From Heterotrichella gracilis (Eukaryota > Sar > Xanthophyceae > Tribonematales > Xanthonemataceae): 64,000 nt of DNA. The translations under genes and the position numbers were made by a program. The notes beneath the pieces were generated by a model. The model worked only from the letters and a program-made list of their open reading frames with translations, ran no database searches and was not told the origin of the DNA. Shown here in pieces: positions 46,089 through 56,200 of this stretch. The DNA lies in assembly GCA_032358255.1 (NCBI GenBank), contig JAULBX010026163.1, positions 169,688 to 233,687 of the forward strand. The letters run 5' to 3'. How positions within the stretch are numbered: position 1 is the stretch's first letter; each line of letters begins with the position of its first letter.

Positions 46089-48079
46089 CGTGTCGGGGCT
46101 GTTGTCGAGCTCTCAACTGAAATGGAATGTGAAATGGGTCTTAGCGAAGTGCTGGGAATGGGTGATGGGTGACGGAAGTGGGGAAGGCTGGGTTGTTTAG
46201 CACTACGTACACCACAGTAGTTTGTTATTCCTTTCTCCGAAGCGCAATCGGGTCTTAAGTAGACACAAATCTTGAAAGCTTTCGCTTCTGCTATCAAACC
46301 AGCATCGTGCCTGCCATTTAATAAAGTCATTTAATTTTTGGAAATAAGCTTTTTGCAACACACCCTGTTGCAGCAATGCACAGCCCACAGACTAAACAGC
46401 ATACCCTTTTGTGTGTTTAAAGGCCCCTTCTCGACGTCCTGTTGGTACCGCTGGAGTCTATCTGCTTCACCTTGCTTGCCCACCTGTCTACCCTTGCTTT
46501 GGCCCCTGCTGGGATACATAAATGACCTTCGCCTTTCCGTACCCGTTCCCCATCTGCACGTTCCTCAGAGGTGAAGTATCCATGCGGGTCTTCCATAAGC
46601 TGCAAGGTTATAACTTGAAAAATGGGTTACTTTATTTTGGGGATTTGCAAGCTAGGTGAGAATTGTTTTACAAGATTTACATTTGGGTTTTGCTTTCTTT
46701 TTGCTCACAACTTGAAAATTGCAACTGCTTTGTGTTTTCTGCTTGATGTAGTGAAGGCATGCAAGTGTAGTGACAATCCTCACTGTCGGTGTCGGTGGTA
46801 TGAAAGGAGGGATGTTGGGTCTCAGTACTTGACTCTGAGCGGATAGCGGTGTTCACATCACGTTACAGTTGTGGGCATTTTTCCTTAATTCAAGGGAACC
46901 GCAGTTTGAACATGTCATGTGTAAAATAAACACACCAACGTGCAAGTCAGTTCAAGCAAGTTCCCCTTTGCAACCTTCTCAATCACCCAGTACTGCCTGC
47001 ACAAACCTGTTGTACCCCTTGAACTTGTTGTACCCCTTGTCCTTGTGCATTGAACCATGGTTGGAACCATGCACAAGGACAAGGGGTACAACAGGTTCAA
47101 GGAAAATCCAACAGGTTGCCACGCAATGAACCTCCTCTCCTCCCTGTGCCAACCCCTCCCCCGCGGCACATCCTTGGGGAGCACCTCCATGCGGAAAAAC
47201 TTGTGAAAGGGGACAAAGCGCGCCGCGTCAGCCCGCGTACGGACGGGGGCCTTGGACCTGTGCTGCCTGGAGCGGCTTGCGCAGGCCCTTGCTGATGCCC
47301 ACGTACCGCTTGCCCCTTGATGGTGCAGCGCAGCGCGTACACGTGCTTGAACTTGATGGCCTGGCCTCACGCTGACTTGCGTGACTCCTGCTTGGCTGCT
47401 GGGGTGGCCGGTGCTGCCTTGGGTGCGCCTGCAGCGGGCTTGGCCTCCTTGGCCCTGCTCAGAGCCAAGGCGGCAAAATTAAATAAACAGATAAAATGTT
47501 GTTTATTTATTTATTTGGCCGCCTTGGTCTCGAGCGGCGCCGGGGGAGGGTCGCCGGGGGTTTGCGGTTGGCAGCATTGGCGGTGGCGGTGGCGGCGGCG
47601 GGGGTGGCAGGGCACTCGTCGCCGTATAGGGGCAGGATGGGCTTGACGGGTGCCCTGTGCCGCCGGAGCCTCCCCGCACGGCCCTTTGGGGGGGGGGGCA
47701 AACACAAGCTGTTCAGCGTTTGGCGCCCGCCGTGGCTGTGCCCCTGACCAGGGCAGGTACCGTTGGCCTGGCGCGCTGCGCGGCCTGCGAGGTGGAGGGC
47801 ATGCGAGTGAGGTGGGCGGGTGGTGGGTTTGGCTGGAGTGCGTGCGGTGGGTCTGTGGCATGACTGCTTGCACTAGGCTGTGTCCAACAGGGTGACGATC
47901 ACTTCATGCTGTAAAACTGTTTTTCATTCAGGAAACAAAACGGCGGGGTTGGGATGGGTGCTGCGCACATATCACGACACCATCATGGCACCATCACGAC
48001 ACCTGTGGCGCTGCCTTAGGCAGTGCTGCCCCCTTGGCCTGCCCCTTGGCTGCTGCGGCGGCCCTTGATGGTCTGTGAA
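46089..48079. other. Region without a confident gene
   Basis: Minus-strand 46604-46450 has exon-like features: an AG acceptor before LMEDPHGYFTSEERADGERV and possible donors after it. It cannot be linked to a gene. Minus-strand 47870-47100 has biased Ala/Pro/Lys/Arg reading frames (such as KAAPATPAAKQESRKSA and the frameshifted KHVYALRCTIKG) that may be a decayed gene; I do not recognise it. A strong hairpin lies at 47021-47098. Confidence 0.4.
47021..47098. repeat. 30-bp-arm inverted repeat (hairpin)
   Basis: 47021-47050 and 47069-47098 are reverse complements at 29 of 30 positions, separated by an 18-nt loop. An additional direct copy of CCTGTTGTACCCCTTGAAC lies at 47007-47025. The size is compatible with a foldback element or a small-RNA precursor. 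Confidence 0.9.
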
Positions 48080-48523
48080 TCAGCGGCCCATTTCTGTGCT
48101 TGCATCAGGCTGAACTGCCTCTGTTGCTGGGCTGGTTGTGACTTGCAGCGAAGCCATTGCCCCTGCCAGATCCCCTGCCCAGATGGGCGCTGACTGCGAC
48201 ACAGGCTCTGCAGCTGGGCCCCTCTCTGTCCCAGAGGTGGGTGTCCCCGGCTCGGTGCTCCATATTACATCGCTGTAGTTGCATGGCTTCTGCTCGGGTG
48301 CTGCAGTTGTCGTCGTTCCACTGGGGCCAGCGGCTTGTGCATTTTGCTGGCAGGCCAGGCAGGCTTGGGGATGAAAGGGGTCCGTGCAACGGCCCTTGAA
48401 GTAGATCTGCATGACCACCGTATGAAATCCGAGGGGCTTGTCCTTGAGGATGTCCATGAGCGCTGCATACAGCTCCCTTTCGCGGGCGATATTGGGGCAC
48501 TGGTATGGGGTGGGAGCCTCCAT
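48080..48523 (-). CDS. Hypothetical protein, 147 residues
   Basis: I do not recognise this protein. The ORF begins MEAPTPYQCPNIARERELYA and continues with an amphipathic, protein-like stretch (LMDILKDKPLGFHTVVMQIY) containing CTDPFHPQACLACQQ, a possible small Cys cluster. It then becomes Thr/Pro/Ala-rich to the stop. Composition in the first 75 residues is much more protein-like than random ORFs nearby. It could be a single-exon gene or one exon of a larger minus-strand gene; no neighbouring exon could be joined with confidence. Confidence 0.4.
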   Translation of the reverse strand: MEAPTPYQCPNIARERELYAALMDILKDKPLGFHTVVMQIYFKGRCTDPFHPQACLACQQNAQAAGPSGTTTTAAPEQKPCNYSDVIWSTEPGTPTSGTERGPAAEPVSQSAPIWAGDLAGAMASLQVTTSPATEAVQPDASTEMGR

Positions 48524-50261
48524 GGCACTTGCAGGGCTGTGGCTCTAGTAGGCAACCTGGAAGCAAAGACGGCACAGGTCACATACAACCTTCAAACCAG
48601 GCGTATCCGATGCGGTGCGCGCCGAGAAAGGTGAGCCAAAATGACGCACCAGTGGTATTAACAAGGGTTAAAAACTCCACTGAATGGGTCCAAGCGTGCT
48701 GCGTCTGTAAACAAGAGGGCACTCACTCTCTAGAAGGTTTTAAAGGCTTTGTTTGGGTTTTCCAGTCGTGAACCCCACACGTTGCAGAGACTCAGTGTGG
48801 GGTTCACGACAGGAAAAGCAGTGCTCAAGCATCAACAGTCCTGTGCATGCAACAAGAGTCCAACCAAATTGTAGAGCTGGATCACTGTTGGGTGTCAGCG
48901 AGGCGTGTACTCGCAACATACACCCGAAAGGAAGACACCCAATGCAAGCAGGGTACAGAACCAAGCAACCAATATCTCAACGAGAGCTGACTGTATGGCA
49001 GCCACAGCAGCAGCCATGCGCACGCAGTCAACGTTTCACGAGCTAAGAGGCTATTTACGTGAGACTCTCAAGACGTAGGCCAGCATAGAACAAAACTGAT
49101 GCATGCATATTCACATATGCATGCATATCCACACGTCCACGGCTGGGCACCGCACGGCTTACTTCCTACGAGGTTTGGTACCTGTGAGAGGAGTTGTTGC
49201 AAAGCTTTTTTCGCAGCTGGAGGGCGAGCGCTGTGTTGCTGCTGGCCGTTGGGCAATGCTATTCAGTTGGCAGTGCTGTTCAATTCAACTGAGGTCCAAC
49301 CAGGGTCCACCCTTTCGACTTGCAACCACTGTCAACGGCGTTTAAGTAAGCCTGAAATGGTGTACAAATTTGGTTCGAAGGTTAACAACTCCTTGCACAA
49401 TAGGGAATTTGTTGTTCCCAACTTTTCGATATCTTTGCCAACTGGCAAGTCAACACCTCTCGCAGTGGCATGGACTGGCATGCCATTGTTGCCAGTGAAT
49501 CCACCGTCAAGTGGGTGGGCACTGGCCGCGACTACCAAGATATCTTTACACGGTCTCCAGGCGTCAATCCCCTTTCGGGGTAGCTGTTGTAGCAGCATGC
49601 TAGCTTGTACATGCTCCATCCTTTCGGGACTGACGTAATGATGGTACAACGGCAGCTGACGCCAGCAGCAGCCCTACTTACTCACCCACGGCACGCAGCG
49701 TGGACACGCTACCAGTCACGTTTTCGTTCATAAACCGGCCCAGCGAAACCCGCGTTGCACATTGGGTTGCACACTTGAACGCCAGATGGTTCAAAAGCCA
49801 GGCTCTGACTTGATCCCAATAATCTCACGAATTTGGATCTCACGGGAAGTGCCCGACGCTTGGTGGAGCATCAGGTCACGCCAGTGTGCATCGGTGAGTC
49901 GTTTGGAAACCTACCACGGACACTGCATGTGGGTTTTGGTCACTGCCTGCTCAAATTTTTCGCGGACCCAGGCCACAATTTTGGAATTGGCAGGCATTCT
50001 CTTTGTCGTTGTTGCAGCTCTTGCTCGCTTCTCAGTCGACTTGCAAGCACGTCAAGGCGCAACCCACACCTAATGAACGGTTGATGATGAGTAATTCGCA
50101 CCGCGACGCCTTTTTAAGAGATCGTGAAAGCCAATGTTTGATAATTTGGGCTTTATAGGGGTTACCCTCGCCCATTTCACTTGCAGGACCCATCTCACCC
50201 GGTGATGCGTTGCAGGAAGCCTTGAACCCAGCTTACGAGAAACATTCAGATCCTTGTCACC
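48524..50261. other. Region upstream of the K+ transporter without a confident gene
   Basis: ORFs on both strands at 49099-49649 overlap and lack recognisable domains. A 23-bp-arm hairpin lies at 48758-48817. The last few hundred bases presumably hold the promoter and leader of the HAK/KUP gene. Confidence 0.45.
48758..48817. repeat. Inverted repeat with 23-bp arms
   Basis: 48758-48780 pairs with 48795-48817 with a single A/A mismatch. The core is GTCGTGAACCCCACAC against GTGTGGGGTTCACGAC, flanked by TTTTCC and GGAAAA. The loop is 14 nt. Confidence 0.93.
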
Positions 50262-53200
50262 ATGGTGCTTGAGGAAGCCGTCGATGAGCCTCCGGAGGGA
50301 GAGGAGCAGGGCCCTGGCGAACCAGATGCAGTGGCAGATGCACCTCCCCATGGCGCACGTGTCGATGCCACGCTTGACGGCCTGGAGGGCCTGCCCAAGA
50401 TGAGCCGCCTGTCCCACCTGTCGTACGGCAGGTGGGCCAAGGACTCCGACCTGGAGGAGCAGAAGCAGGCGCACAAGGCAAAGGTGGGTGGGTTGGTGGG
50501 TGCTGTCTGGCAAAATCAAAGGATGGTGCAGTGCTGTGCTTTCAAAGCGACAGGCTGTGTGCATGTGTTGCACTGGTTGGCGTGCACGTGTGAGCTTGCA
50601 TGTCAGAGCTCTGGTGAGGATCAGAGCAGGTGCACAAGGGCTAGGTGGGTGGGTATTTAGGGTGCTGCGTATGCGTAGTGGGTGGGATGTGCACATGGTG
50701 CGATGCTGGGATGGCAGATTCTGACGAGATGCTGGTTCTGTACTTGCTGGGAACCTGCGAACTTACCCCTAGGGGTTGTGTGGGTCATCAGCCCTTGCCT
50801 GGATAACCCACTTTGGTTCATGCCAGCATAGGGTGGAACCCTTCAGTAGGGTTTTCCTGGCCACCCCTGTGCACGTTTTCGTTGGGATGGCAGGCGCTGA
50901 TCCTGCACCTGCTGAGCACCTGTAGACCAAAACCTTGTAGGGTACCCTGCAATACTTGCCCAGACGTGTTGTCCTTAGCTGGTCATGTCCATGCCCACAA
51001 CTTGGAACCCTGCAGCAGGGTATTTTTAATGCCACCCTGCCACCCCCACCACCCCACCAACCCCAACTCACCCGCGCACACACCCGCAGGCCACTGGTTG
51101 GCTTGCCACCCTGGGCCTGGCCTACCGTGCGATCGGCGTCATTTTTGGAGACATCGGCACCTCCCCTCTCTACGTGTTTTCATCCACCTTCCCCTCCGGA
51201 GCCACCTCCCCCCCCTCCCCCGAGGACGTGGTGGGCGCTGTGAGCATCATCTTTTGGACCCTCACCCTGGTGGTGGTGGTCAAGTACGTGCTGCTGGTGC
51301 TGCTGTTTGACGACAATGGAGAGGGTGAGTTGGTGGATGTGGTGGTGGGTGTGGTGGATGTTGATGGTGGTGTGGTGGGTGTTGGGGTGAGGGGCACTGG
51401 AAGGGCCATCATCTTTGTACACCCACCCTGTTGTGAGGGGGTTAGCTACATCTATTGTTGCTGCTGGTCGACAGGTGCCTGTAATTGCCATGGTTTCGGC
51501 TAGGGTTTATAACTCTCCCACGCCCTTGGCAGGTGGCACCTTTGCCCTCTACTCCCTCCTGTGCCGCGCCGCCAACTGCATGCCAGCCAACCAGGGGGAA
51601 CCCGACGCTGCTGACATGGCGCTGTCTCGATACAGCCTGCCCCAGGGCGTGGGTGCAGACGCCCCGCCAAGCCCCGCTGCTGCCCGCTCGCCCACCACAG
51701 GTGCGCCATCAAGGATTCCTCCTTCTTAAATCTTTGGACACACATACATGGCATTTGGCCACAGCCTGCCGCTCCATGCACTAGGCCTAGATGGGGTAGA
51801 GGGTTTCTGCTGTAGGTGTGTGCTTTTGCATCGCCGCTTTCCCCCCTCCCACGCCCACCAGCTAATGTAGGCTTCCTGGTCTCCGTCGCAAACCCTAAGC
51901 CGCCAGTTGCCTCCAGCACCTGCCGGCTAGTTTCCACTTTTTGGCAAAGCCAAAGAGTGGCTTTGCCAAAGCATGTCTTTCCCGCTCCTGCCAGCTGGTT
52001 TAGGGTTTCTGGTCCCCCTTGAAAACCCTAAAAATTTGTTGTGATGACGCAGGCCAGCGCCTGCGCCGCGCCCTTTCCACCTCCCGCTCCCGCCAGCTGG
52101 TGCTGCTTGTGGGTGTGCTGCTGATGACATCCATGGTGCTGGGAGATGGGGTGCTCACACCCGCGCAGTCAGGTGTGGACAATACCCTAAAGCTGAACCC
52201 TAATCAGTCAGCAGACCAATTCCATAATTACATGTAGTCATGGTGAGTACATTGGCAGGAGTGCGCTATTGGTGTCTGCATCTGATGTCCCTCACCCCAC
52301 CCACACCCATCCACGCCAATGCCCCTCAGCGGAGCACCCCTCTTCCACATGCAGGGCTTGCCACCATGTACAGGCTTAGGGTCTTGGGTCATGCAAAACC
52401 CTACACGCTGGTTGCGGTGTCCCCTCAATATGCACTACACCGCCACATCACTAATCGCCCCCCTTTCCTCCCGTGCAGTGCTTGGCGCCATCTACGGGCT
52501 CCAGTACAAGGCCTCCCTCACCCAAGGTGGGCCCCGCATGGGAATGCCCTGCGCACTCTTTTGATGGTGGCGTGTGCACAGCAACTCAGTCATGGACATG
52601 GTCATGGTCATGTGCACAATCAGGAGGAGCACTGATGCTGATTTCCAGCAGCACGCAAGGACCACCCACCCACCCGCTCGCCCCCATCATCCCCACACAC
52701 AGCTCCTGTTTACATCATCCTCATGTTCACAGCCCAGCTCAGCTCGTTGGTACCGGTGGGACGTATGCCGGTACCCATGCGCTGGGTATTGCCTAAACAT
52801 GTTCCACCCTTGTGATGTTGGAATCTATGTCACCGGGCACTCCTGCGTATTGCTCAAATGTGTGACACGCTGAGGCTATTTAATTTGTCTGAGGCCATTG
52901 AAACTGTGCCTCTTTCCATGGACACACTTTTTCCCCTCTTCCCCTCAGGCGCAGTTGTGGGCATCTCCTGTGGCATCATCATCCTGCTGTTTGCTGCCCA
53001 GCGCCTGGGGACCGCAAGAGTGGGAGCCACCTTTGCCCCCGTTGTTCTTCTCTTTTTCATACTGAATGTGGCCACTTCGGTCCACAACATCATCAAATTC
53101 AACCCCGCCATCTTCAAGGCGCTGTCCCCGCACTACATCGTGACGTATTTTAGGTGAGTGAGGGGAAGAGGGTGGCAAGAATTGGGGGTGGATTGAAGGA

Positions 53201-56200
53201 ATTATACGTTCTCTGCGCATAATCTTGCCCCGTGGTTCTTCCGATCTTCATTCTGAATGTGGCCATGTCGATCCACAACATTGTCACCTACAACCCTGCC
53301 ATCTTCAAGACGCTGTCCCCGCACTACATCGTGACATACTTTGGTGTGTTTCGGGGAGCGGGGATGGGGGTGGGGATGACGATCTAACCCTGGGAGTTCA
53401 TTATTGTGCGCATCCGCGGTTCAGCATGCGCCCCCTTCCTTTCTACAGCCATGGAAAACTCTGAACCGTAAACGTGCACATCCACTCACACCCCAACCCC
53501 CTACAATGACGCCAGGGGTGTTAATGTTGAAACCAGGAATATATTCCTGGTTTGTATATTAACACCCCTGATGACGCACCACAGCAGTCTCCCCCACTTA
53601 CACTCCCGCACCCCCACTCCACACACATCAAGACACCACCTTCCCCCCTCCACAGCCGCAACCCCAAGCAGGCATGGCGCAGCCTGGCAGGCCTGTTTCT
53701 TGCGGTGACCGGGAGCGAGGCCGCCTATGCTGACCTGGGCCACTTCTCCAGGCCAGCGATACGGGTGAGGGCTGCATTTGTGGCGTATGTACAGGATTAT
53801 ATATGGGATTTGCATCCGATGTGATCGATTGTATTTGCATCCGATGTGCATGTATGTGATTAACATGCGCACATGGTCCAACACCTCCACTTGCACGCCA
53901 TTGCAGGCGCCAGAAATATACACTTTCACCTTTAGGAAAACCTTAAAAATGGCAAACAAATGGCTCACGTTATGAATAAAGATCTTTATCTCCAATTGCC
54001 ATCCCCCCTGCAGATGGTATTCATGGGCGTTGCCTACCCTGCTCGTCTTCGCTTACCTAGGCCAAGCACCTTGGCTCATCAACCCCGCTTACACACTGTA
54101 TACCCATCATGGCCCCCGAAACAATGTTAAAAACGCCAAAACAATGCATTGAAATGTCGAAAGTAACATCATTGCTTAACCCTTCTCTGCAGCTGGCTTT
54201 CATCGGCATAGCCTACCCCTGCCTCGTCATCACATACCTAGGCCAAGCAGCTTGGCTTACCAACCCCGCCAACGCACCCCTGGTGGGGTCCACATTCTAT
54301 GCCAGCATCCCCTGGGGACCGGGTTTTTTCTGGTTCTTCTTCATTTCCGCTGCGCTGGCAGCCTGCGTGGCGAGTCAGGCGATGATCAGTGGGGCATTCT
54401 CCATCATCAAGCAATCGGTGGCGCTGGGGTGCTTCCCGCATGTGACTGTATGCCACACATCAGAGAAGGTGAGACCAGGAGGCGTGTAGTTGGGACTTTA
54501 GGGTTCTTACCTAGGGTTTTCTGGGTTATTTTTCCAATTCTGTGGCGCTGGCGGCCTGTGTGGCTAGTCAGGCCATGATCAGCGAGGCCTTCTCCATCAT
54601 CAAGCAATCAGTGGCGCTGGGGTGCTTCCCCCACGTGACGGCGTGCCACACCTCGGAAAAGGTGTGTGCTTTGGGGTAGTCTGGGGTTCGAATGAGGGTC
54701 TTTGTGTATAGGGTTTCTAGGTAATTAATGATTTTGCACTGGCGGCCTGTGTGGCTAGTCAGGCCATGATCAGCGGGGCATTTTCCATCATCAAGCAATC
54801 GGTGGCGCTGGGGTGCTTCCTGCATGTGACTGTATGCCATACATCCGAGAAGGTGAGACCAGGAGGCGTGTAGTTGGGACTTTAGGGTTCCTACCTAGGG
54901 TTTTCTGGGTTATTTTTCCAATTCTGTGGCGCTGGCGGCCTGTGTGGATAGTCAGGCCATGATCAGCGGGGCATTTTCAATCATCAAGCAGTCGCTGGCG
55001 CTAGGGTGCTTCCCCCACGTAACGGCGTGCCACACATCGGAAATGGGGTGTGCTTTGGGGTAGTCTGGGGTTCGAATGAGGGTCTTTGTGTATAGGGTTT
55101 CTTGGTAATTAGTGATTTTGCACTGGCAGCCTGCGTGGCTAGTCAGGCCATGATCAGCGGCGTCTTTTCGATCATCAAGCAGTTGGTCGCGCTGGGGTGC
55201 TTCATGCATGTGACGGTGTGCCACACATCAGAAAAGGTGCAGTTCTATGTGGTGAAGATGGTGTAGGGTTTTTGCGTTCTACTATGACTGGCGGCCATGA
55301 TATGGGCCTAGCATTTGGACAGCAAGTTTAATGTGCTATGTCCACAATATGTTTTCCAATATGCTGCTTGTGGCGTTCTCTGGACAAGGTGCGTGCCCTG
55401 TGCGTAATTGAAATCAATTTAAACTGAAGTAATTTGTCAAATCCTTTTGCGTGTGCCAGGCTGGATGGAGGGTACTGCGTAGGGCTGTTTTTACCCTGCT
55501 GCATTACACATCCGCACTGCTTGTTGACACTTGTGGACACTCAAAGCCACTGATCCATGCCCATGCCCCCCCCGCAGATGTCTGGCCAGATTTTGTGATA
55601 TGCGTTTTTGTGTACTGATTTGTGCCCTTCCCCTTGCGCCCCTCAGATGTCTGGCCAGATCTACATCCCCGAGGTGAACTGGACGATGATGATAGCCACC
55701 GTGGCGGTGGTGGCTGGGTTCCAGACAACCACGGTGCTGGGCAACGCCTACGGTGCGCAAACCCTAAACCCTAAACCCTAATAAGGAATCATGCATACCA
55801 TGCCAATCACGGTTACGATTTTGAATGTGGTTGTTAACTTAATAAATTGCGGTTGCGGTTGCACAGGATACAATTACAATGGCCAATGCCATTATACAGA
55901 TGATCGTGCTGCTCACGACCATTCACAATCACAGACATAGCCTACTCCAGCTCAAGAATTTCGGAAAACCCTACACCCTCCCCTGCAGGTGTTGCTGTGT
56001 CTGCCATGATGCTTGGCACCACATTCCTGGTGACCCTGGCCATGCTGGTGGTGTGGGACGCCAAGCTGTGGATGGCGGCCGCGTTTTTCCTCCCCTTCCT
56101 GCTCATTGACGGCGTCTACCTGTCCTCCAACCTGGAGAAGATCCCTAAGGGTGCGCAGCTCTGATTTTCTAAACCCTGACCCAAAACCATCCTTGATGTA

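Noticed and set aside
47097-47342. Possible ribosomal or Ala/Lys-rich protein gene on the minus strand
   Set aside because: Fragments such as KHVYALRCTIKG need a frameshift to continue and no family could be recognised, so it is mentioned only in the regional note.
54541-55236. Repeats resembling a CRISPR array or satellite
   Set aside because: The repeats are about 120-bp exon tails of the adjacent gene with two alternating spacer types, so they are exon duplications.
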